From positions 1-27,726 of the forward strand of contig DBTM01000058.1 in assembly GCA_002307055.1 (NCBI GenBank): DNA of 27,726 bases, in the 5' to 3' direction. The position numbers were made by a program, and so were the translations under genes. Numbering within the stretch: the stretch's first letter is position 1; each line of letters opens with the position of its first letter. The notes beneath the pieces are model-generated. The model was not told where the DNA came from. It worked only from the letters and a program-made list of their open reading frames with translations, and did no database searches. This document shows, piece by piece, positions 6,764 to 14,742 of this stretch. Source of the stretch: Clostridiales bacterium UBA1316. Lineage in GTDB: Bacteria; Bacillota; Clostridia; Oscillospirales; Oscillospiraceae.

Positions 6764-7282
6764 ATGCCAAATGCAAAGGTTTTAGGCGAAAAACAAGCAG
6801 TCGTCGCGACGCTGACCGAAAAGCTCAAGGGTGCTTCGGGCGTTTTGATCGATTATTCCGGTATCACGGTTGCCGAGGATACCGAAATGCGCGCAAAGCT
6901 CCGCAAGGAGAATGTCGATTATTCCGTCATCAAGAACACGCTTTTAAGGTTTGCGGCCAATAACGTCGGATATGAAGGGCTTGACCCCATATTAAACGGG
7001 ACGACATCCTTAGCGGTTCACGCGACCGATCCTGTCGCTCCGGCCAGACTCATCAAAGAGTACGCTACAAAGTTTACAAACCACTTTGAAATTAAGGGAG
7101 GTTTCATGAACGGGAAAATACTTTCTGTCGATGAGGTCAACTCCCTGGCGAGCATCCCCTCTCTGCCTGTACTTCAGGCTCAGCTCCTCGGCACGATGCT
7201 GGCTCCCATCGCTTCGCTGGCAGTCGTCTTAAAGGCAGCAGCCGATAAGCTCGGCGGCGGCGCGGCTCCGGCGGCGGAATAA
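6764..7282 (+). CDS. rplJ: 50S ribosomal protein L10
   Basis: A 172-residue protein starting MPNAKVLGEKQ with GGAGGTG at 6748-6754, nine bases before the ATG. An in-frame upstream extension to 6683 lies in the leader RNA and is not used. The N-terminal rRNA-binding part (TLTEKLKGASGVLIDYSGITVAEDTE is split across strand and helix) and KNTLLRFA are characteristic. The C-terminal helix LAPIASLAVVLKAAADKL binds L7/L12 dimers. The C terminus ends in an Ala/Gly-rich tail. L10 forms the base of the ribosomal stalk and, with L12, represses its own leader. It is followed after 46 bases by rplL. Confidence 0.97.
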   Translation: MPNAKVLGEKQAVVATLTEKLKGASGVLIDYSGITVAEDTEMRAKLRKENVDYSVIKNTLLRFAANNVGYEGLDPILNGTTSLAVHATDPVAPARLIKEYATKFTNHFEIKGGFMNGKILSVDEVNSLASIPSLPVLQAQLLGTMLAPIASLAVVLKAAADKLGGGAAPAAE

Positions 7283-7328
7283 TAACTCAAAATAAACAAA
7301 ATACAATCTTAATAGGAGGATATGTAAA

Positions 7329-7706
7329 ATGGCCAGTGAAAAAATCAATGCTTTGATTGAAGAAATTAAAGCTCTTACCGTTATCGAGCTCTCAGACCTT
7401 GTGCACGCTTTAGAGGAAGTCTTCGGTGTTTCCGCCGCCGCGATGGCAGCCCCTGCTGCCGGAGCCGCAACCGCTGCCGCTGTTGTCGAAGAGCAAACCG
7501 AGTTTGACGTCGTGATGACAAGCTTCGGCGCTGAGAAGATCAAGGTTATCAAGGAAGTTCGTGCCATCACAGGTCTCGGCCTCGCCGAAGCGAAGGCTCT
7601 TGTTGAAGCCGTTCCCGCAAAAATCAAGGAAGCCGTCACCAAGGACGAAGCCGAAGCCCTCAAGAAACAGCTCACAGAAGCCGGCGCAGCCGTCGAAGTT
7701 AAATAA
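7329..7706 (+). CDS. rplL: 50S ribosomal protein L7/L12
   Basis: A 125-residue protein with AGGAGGA at 7314-7320 before the ATG. Residues 1-35 form the N-terminal dimerisation domain (LIEEIKALTVIELSDLV), followed by an Ala-rich hinge and a globular C-terminal domain with KIKVIKEVRAITGLGLAEAK and the closing LKKQLTEAGAAVEVK. Multiple copies bind L10 on the stalk and recruit translation factors. It ends the operon: a strong terminator follows 17 bases after the stop, so rpoBC are not downstream here as in most bacteria. Confidence 0.98.
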   Translation: MASEKINALIEEIKALTVIELSDLVHALEEVFGVSAAAMAAPAAGAATAAAVVEEQTEFDVVMTSFGAEKIKVIKEVRAITGLGLAEAKALVEAVPAKIKEAVTKDEAEALKKQLTEAGAAVEVK

Positions 7707-7722
7707 GAACATAATAACCCGG

Positions 7723-7753
7723 CGCCCCGTTCCTTTTTGGAACGGGGCGTTTT
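7723..7753 (+). terminator. Intrinsic terminator of rplJL
   Basis: CGCCCCGTTCC (7723-7733) and GGAACGGGGCG (7739-7749) form an 11-bp perfect stem with a TTTTT loop, followed by TTTTCGTTT. Confidence 0.92.
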
Positions 7754-7762
7754 CGTTTAAGG

Positions 7763-7796
7763 AAAAAAAGAAAGCATGACGATTTCGTCATGCTTT
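7763..7796 (-). terminator. Intrinsic terminator for the foldase gene
   Basis: AAAGCATGACGA (7771-7782) and TCGTCATGCTTT (7785-7796) form a 12-bp stem with a 2-base spacer. On the minus strand it is followed by CTTTTTTT, so it stops transcription arriving from the gene at 7924-9492. The 125 bases between hold no other feature. Confidence 0.85.
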
Positions 7797-7923
7797 CAGG
7801 TTTTAGTTTTAAGTGGCGTGGTGTGCCGCTTCTTTGTTTTTCTTTACGATTTCATCTTAACTGAAACAGACTCCTCCGTCAAGTGCCGGACTGCACCTGT
7901 AACGCAATTGTAATAAAATCAGC

Positions 7924-9492
7924 TTACTGTGCCAGGGTCATCAGCCATGTCTTTTTCGGCTCTCCGCCCTTGAGGGCATCTTTCCACGCCTGTAAATCCG
8001 TGTCGCGTTTTTTGGTGTCGGACAAAACATCGCTGTACTGCTTGCCGGTGCCGACGTAGTCGACGATATAATAGCCGTTCGCTTCGGAATAGATCACGGC
8101 ATGGTCACCGGCTTTTCGCGAGGCGTCATAGAGCCAGGTGTTCACTTCGGTGGGAAGCTGGCCTTTATAGACATTCTCATTATATACACTGTCGGCAGTG
8201 CTGATCTGGGCGGTATACGTTGTAGTCAGTTCCTTGAGCTTATCCTGAGTCGCGCCGCCGTCCTGCCATTCTTTATAGATTTTGTTAGCTAAAACAGAGG
8301 CTGTCTCCTTGGCTAATTCAACTGCGGCGTCATATTGTGTCGTATCAGAATCGCTGGCGTACTTTGTCTGATCAACTGTTTCGGGTTTCACAAGAATCTG
8401 CTGAACATTCGCCGTGAGGTAATGATTATCGTCCCTGGTGCCATAGAATACGACGTAATAACCGGTGGTTGATTTGAATGTTGAGACATCACCGAATTTG
8501 CGGCTCGCGTCTTTCATCCAGGTGCCGTAGGTGGAGCCTAAAAGCTCGCCCTTGTACACTTTTTGCGTGGAGCTGTCATCCTTATAGGTCTCTGCGTCAT
8601 AGTCTCTGGCCGCGGTGATGAAGCTCTGCTCATCGGTAATCGCTGCGGCATAGGCCGCCGCTTTGTCGCCCGAAGCGGCAAGGGCGGCGTCTTTTGCCGC
8701 CTGATAAGCGGTGTCATCGGGATAGTCGGTCTGTTTCACATCGGCGGCGTTGACCATAAAGTAACGATATGTGAATATATCAAGGCTGTCTTTATTCTGG
8801 GTGTAATAAGATTCGATATCAGCGGGCGTGTATTTGAACGAATCATGCATATAAGTTGTATATGACGTGATTATATAAGATCTTTCAACATTTTTTCGGA
8901 AGGCTGCTTCATTCATGGATTTGCCGTAGGCAGCTTTCAGATAGGCATTGAAGGTTGTATAACCGTTCGTTGTACTGTTGGATTTCATACTGCTGATATC
9001 GGCTTCCATATTTGTTTTATCGGTGTCGGACAGTTTAAATCCCGCTTTTTGCGCTTCGACATATATTTTATTGTCGGATTTCATTTGCTCAAGGGCCATT
9101 TCACGGAAGAATTCCGACCAGGTTTCGCCGGTGGTACGGTCATAAATCTGGCTCTTTAGTGATGTCGATTTATCCGGCAGCATTGAGGTCCCCACGTCGC
9201 CCGCACTGCTCATGGTGCTGTAATACTGCATATAAATATTTTCAATATAATAGTCAACATCCGTTACGGAGTATTTCGTGTTGTCTATCGTAACCGCGGT
9301 GAAATTCTGCCTGAAGTAGTCGGAATTAATAAACAGTGAGGCAAAAAATAAAACGGCAACAGCAACTAACGTGATGATCGTAATCCTCGCCGTTTTTTGC
9401 GCGCTGTCTTTATTTTTACTTTTCGCATTATTTCTTTTCCCGAGATCAAAGCCGTCAAAATCACGCTTTTTCTTATCTTGAGGTGCACTCAT
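7924..9492 (-). CDS. Membrane-anchored SurA/PrsA-like foldase with two degenerate parvulin domains
   Basis: A 522-residue protein. A Lys/Arg/Asn-rich cytoplasmic tail (1-35) precedes one membrane segment at about 37-55, so the rest is extracellular. Residues 60-235 form a helical SurA-N-like chaperone region. Two parvulin-like domains follow, about 241-352 and 362-482. Each ends with a matching unit, VYKGELLGSTYGTWMKDASR at 312 and VYKGQLPTEVNTWLYDASRK at 441, followed by GYYVV or GYYIV. The first strand is YRYFMV in one and VQQILVK in the other, like the HILVK strand of active parvulins but without the His, so isomerase activity is doubtful. The likely role is folding of exported proteins. 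The N-terminal type (ATG with AAGGA upstream) fits. It is flanked by a terminator and the small RNA at 9705-9911. Confidence 0.78.
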   Translation of the reverse strand: MSAPQDKKKRDFDGFDLGKRNNAKSKNKDSAQKTARITIITLVAVAVLFFASLFINSDYFRQNFTAVTIDNTKYSVTDVDYYIENIYMQYYSTMSSAGDVGTSMLPDKSTSLKSQIYDRTTGETWSEFFREMALEQMKSDNKIYVEAQKAGFKLSDTDKTNMEADISSMKSNSTTNGYTTFNAYLKAAYGKSMNEAAFRKNVERSYIITSYTTYMHDSFKYTPADIESYYTQNKDSLDIFTYRYFMVNAADVKQTDYPDDTAYQAAKDAALAASGDKAAAYAAAITDEQSFITAARDYDAETYKDDSSTQKVYKGELLGSTYGTWMKDASRKFGDVSTFKSTTGYYVVFYGTRDDNHYLTANVQQILVKPETVDQTKYASDSDTTQYDAAVELAKETASVLANKIYKEWQDGGATQDKLKELTTTYTAQISTADSVYNENVYKGQLPTEVNTWLYDASRKAGDHAVIYSEANGYYIVDYVGTGKQYSDVLSDTKKRDTDLQAWKDALKGGEPKKTWLMTLAQ

Positions 9493-9704
9493 ATTTCTGT
9501 CATTCCTTTTAATATTTATGTAGGGTTAATGTCTATCGTATATATGTTATACCATTACCAGAAAGCGGTAACGGTACAACAGGGGTAATTATACTTGAAA
9601 CTTATCGTTCTTTCAAGTCAATTTAACACTGTTATCAATAAATAAATAAAAAATACTCAATTGCCTGACATCCTGTGGATCGGCTTTGCGCCTAATCGGA
9701 ATTT

Positions 9705-9911
9705 AAAGGAAAACATACCCCGCCATGCCGTGTAAACCTATTTATAACCTGCACGACTCGGCAGGTGGGTTTCCTCCTGCCGGCTGCACTGCTTCCAACA
9801 TCCAAAGTACAGCAGATGCGTACTCCGGGAGGCCTGCAATTCGCCGGAAGAGATCGGAATCCCTTATAAATAATGTGGGTTTAAAAAAGCCTATCACGCA
9901 CACAGCAGGGT
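9705..9911 (-). ncRNA. ssrS: Structured small RNA of about 200 nt, 6S RNA candidate
   Basis: The stretch 9493-10018 has no credible gene but holds a rod-shaped RNA. On the minus strand ACCCTGC (9911-9905) pairs with GCGGGGT (9723-9717), further in CGTG pairs with CACG, AAACC with GGTTT, and TATTTATAA with TTATAAATA in a perfect 9-bp helix. The interior contains a hairpin CGGCAGG/CCTGCCG and a CTGCT/AGCAG stem-loop. A sigma-A promoter (TTGAAA, 17 bases, TAGAAT) ends exactly before the 5' strand of the closing helix, and TGTTTTCCTTT follows the 3' strand. Length, rod shape, internal bubbles and a dedicated promoter fit 6S RNA, the regulator that sequesters sigma-A RNA polymerase. The family assignment is uncertain; the structured RNA itself is well supported. 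Confidence 0.55.
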
Positions 9912-9917
9912 AAACAG

Positions 9918-9946
9918 ATTCTATCACACGGCGCCTTACTTTTCAA
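9918..9946 (-). promoter_or_regulatory. Sigma-A promoter of the small RNA
   Basis: Minus strand TTGAAA (9946-9941), a 17-base spacer and TAGAAT (9923-9918). The predicted start, A at 9911, is the first base of the closing helix of the small RNA. Confidence 0.75.
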
Positions 9947-10018
9947 CGGCTGTTTTGTGTGTAAACTTCTGGTATTCAAACGCGGATTCTTAAGCCACGC
10001 AGCCCTTTATACTCCGGT

Positions 10019-10306
10019 TCAATTGTCCGTTTCGTCCTCTTCGGTGAAAAGCTGCTCCATGAATTTATTGTAAACAGCCTCCATTTCCTGGTCATCATCA
10101 ACGGTTGCCAGAATTTCTTCACCGTCTTCCTCGATAACCTTCAGGATGATCATGCCGTAATCCTCGGTGTTTTCATCCATATCCGCCGGCAGAAAGGCCA
10201 TGTACAGCGCTCCGTTGAATTCTATTGTATCCAAGTGCTCGAGTTCAAATTCATTCCCGTCATCATCTGTTATAGATATGAAGTCGTTGCCGAATTGATC
10301 GCTCAT
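10019..10306 (-). CDS. DUF1292 family protein (YrzB-like)
   Basis: A 95-residue, very acidic protein starting MSDQFGNDFISITDDDGN, the usual opening of DUF1292 proteins, then FELEHLDTIEFNGALYMAFLP and YGMIILKVIEEDGEEIL. The start was placed at 10306 because GGAGGT lies just upstream; the ATG at 10348 would add 14 residues and lies in a leader hairpin. In Bacillus the homologue yrzB lies with yrzL and ruvX (yrrK), but here ruvX is some 9 kb away, so the cluster is split. Function unknown; the protein is small, soluble and conserved in Firmicutes. The mRNA leader holds a hairpin (ATCAATGAA/TTCATTGAT, 10331-10352). Confidence 0.85.
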   Translation of the reverse strand: MSDQFGNDFISITDDDGNEFELEHLDTIEFNGALYMAFLPADMDENTEDYGMIILKVIEEDGEEILATVDDDQEMEAVYNKFMEQLFTEEDETDN

Positions 10307-10354
10307 ATAAACCTCCAAATCGGTCATTAAATCAATGAAGTCTTTCATTGATTT

Positions 10355-10388
10355 AAAAAATATAGCACAATACTTAATTGTGCTATAT
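10355..10388 (-). terminator. Intrinsic terminator upstream of DUF1292 gene
   Basis: ATATAGCACAAT (10360-10371) and ATTGTGCTATAT (10377-10388) form a 12-bp stem. On the minus strand it is followed by TTTTT, so it ends transcription from the gene at 10462-10797 before DUF1292. Confidence 0.8.
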
Positions 10389-10461
10389 ATATATTACCTT
10401 ACCGGATTATATTAATCAAGTGTCAAAGCGGCGCGGCAGGGCCATACCGGCTACGGGATAT

Positions 10462-10797
10462 TTAAGAGCCGAAATCCTCAAGCAGCTTCAGGACATCCTC
10501 GTAGGATTCGGCTTCGATGCCATTGCTGAGCATTGCTTTGTCAACAGTCCGCAGGCTGTCGACATCAATTGTCGTTTCGATAATCGGCTTATCGCTTGAT
10601 TGATTATCATAGACGGCGATATGCCCGTCATATGCGCGCAGCCAATAGCCGCTGCTCTGGGTTCCTGTCAAAGTGGCAGAGGGGGTTTTATCCGCCATTG
10701 CGCCTCTTACCGAAGCTGTGATCACCAGAGCAATAATCATTAAGGCCGATGCGAAAACAGCAAAGCATAAAAGCGCCGTTCTCAGTGATTTATTCAT
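10462..10797 (-). CDS. Small membrane-anchored protein, BofC C-terminal-like
   Basis: A 111-residue protein with one membrane segment at about residues 8-30 and an extracytoplasmic domain of about 65 residues. The domain follows the pattern YWLRAYDGHIAVYD, then IDVDSLRTVDKAML, then GIEAESYEDVLKLLEDFGS. This looks like the small alpha/beta domain found in the C-terminal part of BofC and in many short proteins of spore-forming Clostridia. The relation to BofC (a sporulation checkpoint regulator) is by pattern recognition and tentative. It is a single-gene unit ended by the terminator at 10355-10388 and is divergent from the penicillin-binding protein gene. Confidence 0.6.
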   Translation of the reverse strand: MNKSLRTALLCFAVFASALMIIALVITASVRGAMADKTPSATLTGTQSSGYWLRAYDGHIAVYDNQSSDKPIIETTIDVDSLRTVDKAMLSNGIEAESYEDVLKLLEDFGS

Positions 10798-10889
10798 TTT
10801 GCAATCACAACCTTACTCATAATCATTACGCGGATATTATTGCCACATTAATCCAATTTCATGCTGAATTGCCATTTTGAATTCAAATA

Positions 10890-10917
10890 TTTACAAAAAG
10901 AAATTGACAGGTATGAT
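10890..10917 (+). promoter_or_regulatory. Possible promoter of the penicillin-binding protein gene
   Basis: TTTACA at 10890-10895, 16 bases, TATGAT at 10912-10917. A TTGACA at 10904-10909 is also present but has no good -10 at the right distance. The region 10798-10967 is otherwise AT-rich and non-coding. Confidence 0.35.
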
Positions 10918-10967
10918 ACAATAGTTGTAACATGGCTTCAAATGTCTTTATCTGCGAGGTGAAAAGC

Positions 10968-13280
10968 TTGTCTTTGAAAAAATTCTTTAAACCGGCAAAA
11001 TTGTCAATTTCCGGCAAACGGACAGCCGGCGGATACATAGTGCTCTTTTTAAAAATTATCGGTACGGTTTTGCTGATTGCCGTGACGACCGGCATCATTT
11101 TTGCGTGTATTTTTACCGTATACATCCAGACGAACCTGACCTCAGAGCTCGGTGTCAGTCTCAATGATTTTAAGATGAGCGAATCGAGCGCTATTTATTG
11201 CAAGGATTCTCAGACCGGTGATTATAAGCAGCTCGTGACGCTTCAAAGCGCGGAATACAGGAAATGGGTCGATTACAAAAATATCCCTCCGGATGCCGAG
11301 CATGCCCTTGTGGCCATTGAGGATAAACGTTTTTACGACCACCACGGCGTTGACTGGTATCGCACCTTCGGCGCTTTCGGCAATATGTTTCTGAGCATGA
11401 AGGATAATTTCGGGGGCTCGACAATCACGCAGCAGCTGATTAAAAATCTGACCGAGGACAGCGATGTCACCGTTCAGAGAAAATTATTGGAGATTTTCCG
11501 GGCGCTCCAATTTGAAAAGGACTATCAAAAATCGGATATCATCGAATGGTATTTGAATGTTGTCCCCTTCGGAGGCAACACATCCGGGTTAGGAGCCGCC
11601 GCCGACTACTATTTCGGCAAGAACGCGTCCGACCTGACGCTGGCGGAATGCGCTTCAATCATCGGTATTACAAATAACCCCTCAAAATACAACCCCTACA
11701 TTAATAAAGCGGCGAACAAAGCCCGGCAGGAAAGCATCCTGACGGAAATGTACAATCAGGGCTATATTTCAAAAGAACGGATGGAAGAGGCTAAAAGCGA
11801 AACGCTCGTCTTCAAGAAGGGCGATAACAACACAAGCAATACGGTTGTATACACCTGGTTTGAGGATGCCGTTATTGAAGATGTTATCTCCGATCTGATG
11901 ACGCTCAAAAATATTTCCAAGCAGGCTGCGGAGAATCTTTTATTCACCAACGGTTATAAAATCTATTGTACGATGGACCCTGCCATACAGACGAAGGTCG
12001 ACAGTGTTTATCAAAATCTCAAAGGGCTGCCGAAGGTCGGCGGATCAAGCCAGCAGATTCAGTCGGCTATTGTGCTCGCGAACCCTTATACGGGAGAAAT
12101 ACTCGCGCTCGAAGGCGGCGTCGGTCAGAAGAACGCCAATCGCCTTTTTAACAGGGCAACGCAGAGCCATCGTCCGCCGGGGTCCTCTATCAAGCCGCTT
12201 TCCGTTTATGCGCCGGGCATAGAATTCGGCGTCATCACGCCCGACACAAGAATTGAGGACAGCGCCAATGTCAGGCTGTCCGGGACGGATTGGATGCCGA
12301 ATAATGATGATTTCAAGTACAGCGGTATTATCAGTATCCGAACAGCCGTAATTAACTCAAAAAATACGGTTGCCGCGCAAATCATTGATAAGCTGAAGCC
12401 GGCAAAATCTTATAAATTTTTGACCAATACGCTGGGCATTGAGCTCAGCCCATACGACAAGGATTACGCGCCTCTGGCGCTCGGCCAGCTGACGAACGGC
12501 ATAACCGTCCGCGAAATGGCGTCCGGCTACAGCATGTTCGACAACAACGGTGTCGAAAGCCATTTAATCACTTATTCAAAGCTGTGCGATTCCAGCGATA
12601 AGGTTATCTATGAAAACAAACCTAAAACCTCCGTCGCCATCAGCGATGTCACCGCGTACTGGGTGACAAGCATGCTCCAGGACGCCGCGAGAATCGGTAC
12701 GGGTTCGGAAGCATACCTCGGCAGCCTGATGCCTGTCGCCGGGAAGACAGGTACGACAACCGATAAAAAAGACCGCTGGTTCGCGGGCTACACCCCGTAT
12801 TACGTCGCCGTTGTCTGGACAGGTTTCGATACGCCGGCGACCATGAAGGTCTCCGGAAACCCAGCCGCCCAGATCTGGAACAAGGTCATGACACTCGTTT
12901 CTCAAGGTATGACCTACAAAGAATTCACCACACCGACTGACACCTATCTGGCTCCGATACCGGGCATTACAGAGGATGTTCAATACATCGTCAGAGGCGT
13001 CACGGTTGACGGTGAGGTTCTGTATGAAATTGATGACAAAGCGGCGGCAAAAGGCAATAACGTCACGATAACCGCTAACGTCATCGACGGTTATGAAATC
13101 GTCGGCAGCAAGCAAAAGACAATAACAATCACCGGCGACCCTTCGAAAAATCTCTTCGAGTTTTATTATCAGCCGGTCGTATCGTCACCGCCAAGTACGA
13201 CGTCAAGCTCATCTCCGACAGATGAACCCGCAGCAGAGACCCCGAGCGACACGACACCCACTGATGAGCCGGTAGATTAA
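10968..13280 (+). CDS. Class A penicillin-binding protein (transglycosylase/transpeptidase)
   Basis: A 770-residue bifunctional peptidoglycan synthase. The start is TTG at 10968 with GAGGTG six bases upstream; the ATG at 10932 has no ribosome-binding site. A membrane anchor covers about residues 22-54. The GT51 glycosyltransferase domain has EDKRFYDHHG (Glu 118) and GGSTITQQL (149-157). The transpeptidase domain has S406-S-I-K409, S464-K-N466 and K593-T-G, in the usual order and spacing. A Ser/Thr/Pro-rich tail of about 35 residues ends the protein, probably reaching into the wall. Catalytic motifs are intact. It is a single-gene unit with its own terminator, and is convergent with nothing close. 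Confidence 0.95.
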   Translation: MSLKKFFKPAKLSISGKRTAGGYIVLFLKIIGTVLLIAVTTGIIFACIFTVYIQTNLTSELGVSLNDFKMSESSAIYCKDSQTGDYKQLVTLQSAEYRKWVDYKNIPPDAEHALVAIEDKRFYDHHGVDWYRTFGAFGNMFLSMKDNFGGSTITQQLIKNLTEDSDVTVQRKLLEIFRALQFEKDYQKSDIIEWYLNVVPFGGNTSGLGAAADYYFGKNASDLTLAECASIIGITNNPSKYNPYINKAANKARQESILTEMYNQGYISKERMEEAKSETLVFKKGDNNTSNTVVYTWFEDAVIEDVISDLMTLKNISKQAAENLLFTNGYKIYCTMDPAIQTKVDSVYQNLKGLPKVGGSSQQIQSAIVLANPYTGEILALEGGVGQKNANRLFNRATQSHRPPGSSIKPLSVYAPGIEFGVITPDTRIEDSANVRLSGTDWMPNNDDFKYSGIISIRTAVINSKNTVAAQIIDKLKPAKSYKFLTNTLGIELSPYDKDYAPLALGQLTNGITVREMASGYSMFDNNGVESHLITYSKLCDSSDKVIYENKPKTSVAISDVTAYWVTSMLQDAARIGTGSEAYLGSLMPVAGKTGTTTDKKDRWFAGYTPYYVAVVWTGFDTPATMKVSGNPAAQIWNKVMTLVSQGMTYKEFTTPTDTYLAPIPGITEDVQYIVRGVTVDGEVLYEIDDKAAAKGNNVTITANVIDGYEIVGSKQKTITITGDPSKNLFEFYYQPVVSSPPSTTSSSSPTDEPAAETPSDTTPTDEPVD

Positions 13281-13286
13281 AATACT

Positions 13287-13325
13287 GACAGCGGATTGCT
13301 ATGCAATCCGCTGTCTTGTCTTCTT
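13287..13325 (+). terminator. Intrinsic terminator of the penicillin-binding protein gene
   Basis: GACAGCGGATTGC (13287-13299) and GCAATCCGCTGTC (13303-13315) form a 13-bp perfect stem with loop TAT, followed by a T-rich tract (TTGTCTTCTT). Confidence 0.85.
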
Positions 13326-13956
13326 GGGAATAAATTGTATAATGAACATATGAAAATATAACAGCATTGAAACCTGTCCGACGGTAGCATCTGGGGCGTC
13401 CCATGGCCCTGGTTTGAGCATAACGACAATATCCAAAGGAACTCGCCATCAGAATAAACTGGTGATGGGCAATTCAAGGGATAGAAAAATTGGAGTTTCT
13501 ATAGATCTTCCGAAGACTTGAGTAACAGAATACTATACAAGGGGCATTTGTTAGCGACAGCTAAGATACTGCCACAATATCATTCAGAGCGCAGTGAAGA
13601 ATCTTTTAACGTCTATATATGCAAGAATTTTAATCTCTCTCTATACACGGGATGATAATACAGGGAGGTCCTCAGTAGCTTAGTTTGGAAGCGGCACCTC
13701 TTCTACATAAGAATATTAAGAGTAATTTTACGAATACAAAATAATCAAATAGAATTGCTTAAAAGAATTAACTCATTTGAAATTCAATAAAGTAAAAAGA
13801 AGCTGGATTTGATAACTATAAGTTCTCAGCAAATGTTAATAATTGAACATCTTCGAACGTGAAGAACTCAACGGATATACATTGAAGATGCTGTTGTACG
13901 TGTGAACTATCAACTTATATACGCATTGTTAGGAACATTATTATTGCAAATTTAAA
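13326..13956. other. AT-rich gene-free stretch
   Basis: About 630 bases without a supportable gene on either strand. A TTGTCT (13316-13321), 16 bases, TATAAT (13338-13343) box lies at its left edge, pointing right. It is followed by two possible hairpins: an AAACC...GGTTT element near 13370-13415 and GCCATCA...TGATGGGC near 13448-13470. The remainder, 13480-13956, is AT-rich with many stops and no obvious structure. It may be decayed accessory DNA joined to the AT-rich gene at 13957-14613. Confidence 0.5.
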
Positions 13957-14613
13957 TTATTTAGGGTATGACACTTTCAAATATAATTTGGACTTGACTA
14001 ATATGTCTGATGTTGTGAACTCTTGCATAAAATTTTTTAAATTTGTTAAAAGAAGCTCTTTATTAAATTTTTTGATAGGTTGACCATTTTCATTTTTTAA
14101 AGATTCACAAATACCCACATTGGCACAAACAAGAAGCATTGTTAATCGCTTGATTATTTTAGCAATATCAATATCGAATAACAAATCAGCTAATGATCCA
14201 TTTTTATGGAAGCTTTCAGCCCATCCGCTAAGCACTTTAAGTATTTTTTCGCAAAACGTATCTGTACACGAGCCGCTACTAATATCTTCTTCAAGACAAT
14301 CAATATATGATGCAAGTATATGATTTATTTCGGATATTGTCGTATAAAGAGGTAGGCGTTTATCAAAAAGAGATATCTGGAAAGCTTGATTTTGAAGTTT
14401 AGCTTGTTCAGTGGCAATAAACTTTTGTGTATTTTCCGCACTTTTCGCTAATGATTTTTCGTTCTTTTTATTATCATTATGATTTTTGTATGTTTGACAA
14501 ATTAAAAAAGTAGATAGAACAGCGGAAAAAAATACACCTACAGCAGAAATCCACAAACTCCATTCTTCATAACAAATTGTAAAATTTTTAAAATATATCA
14601 TTGTTAAAATCAT
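13957..14613 (-). CDS. Unknown membrane-anchored helical protein, AT-rich accessory gene
   Basis: A 218-residue protein that I do not recognise. One membrane segment covers about residues 18-40 (WISAVGVFFSAVLSTFLIC). It is followed by a Lys/Asn/Gln-rich, probably coiled-coil stretch (about 45-80) and then a largely helical cytoplasmic domain to residue 218. The start ATG at 14613 has GGAGG upstream, and a good promoter lies at 14640-14668. The coding sequence is much richer in A and T than the flanking pbp and lysC genes, which suggests horizontal transfer. The short-TM-plus-helical-domain layout is seen among uncharacterised phage-defence and stress proteins, but nothing specific supports such a role here. 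Confidence 0.7.
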   Translation of the reverse strand: MILTMIYFKNFTICYEEWSLWISAVGVFFSAVLSTFLICQTYKNHNDNKKNEKSLAKSAENTQKFIATEQAKLQNQAFQISLFDKRLPLYTTISEINHILASYIDCLEEDISSGSCTDTFCEKILKVLSGWAESFHKNGSLADLLFDIDIAKIIKRLTMLLVCANVGICESLKNENGQPIKKFNKELLLTNLKNFMQEFTTSDILVKSKLYLKVSYPK

Positions 14614-14639
14614 ATTAATTCCTCCAATATTTTTCCTTC

Positions 14640-14668
14640 ATTATATTGTTGAATATTGGAATTTACAA
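14640..14668 (-). promoter_or_regulatory. Sigma-A promoter of the unknown membrane protein gene
   Basis: Minus strand TTGTAA (14668-14663), a 17-base spacer and perfect TATAAT (14645-14640). Transcription would start near 14633, about 20 bases before the ATG. Confidence 0.7.
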
Positions 14669-14742
14669 GATTCTTTCTAATGTACTACTTAAATTACAAT
14701 AATATACACTTCAAATTAAAAGGTAAATTATTGAGAGATCAA

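Noticed and set aside
6537..6776. A 79-residue minus-strand frame, considered as a peptide precursor for the radical SAM enzyme
   Set aside because: It lies across the rplJ promoter and leader, has no ribosome-binding site and reads antisense to a conserved RNA.
9725..9927. Two short open frames on opposite strands
   Set aside because: They are explained by the paired arms of the structured RNA; neither has a ribosome-binding site.
10932..10967. Upstream ATG for the penicillin-binding protein
   Set aside because: It lacks a ribosome-binding site, while GAGGTG precedes the TTG at 10968 at the right distance.
13670..13715. A tRNA-like D-arm sequence (AGTAGCTTAGTTTGG)
   Set aside because: There is no anticodon stem, T-arm (GGTTCGAATCC type) or acceptor pairing nearby.
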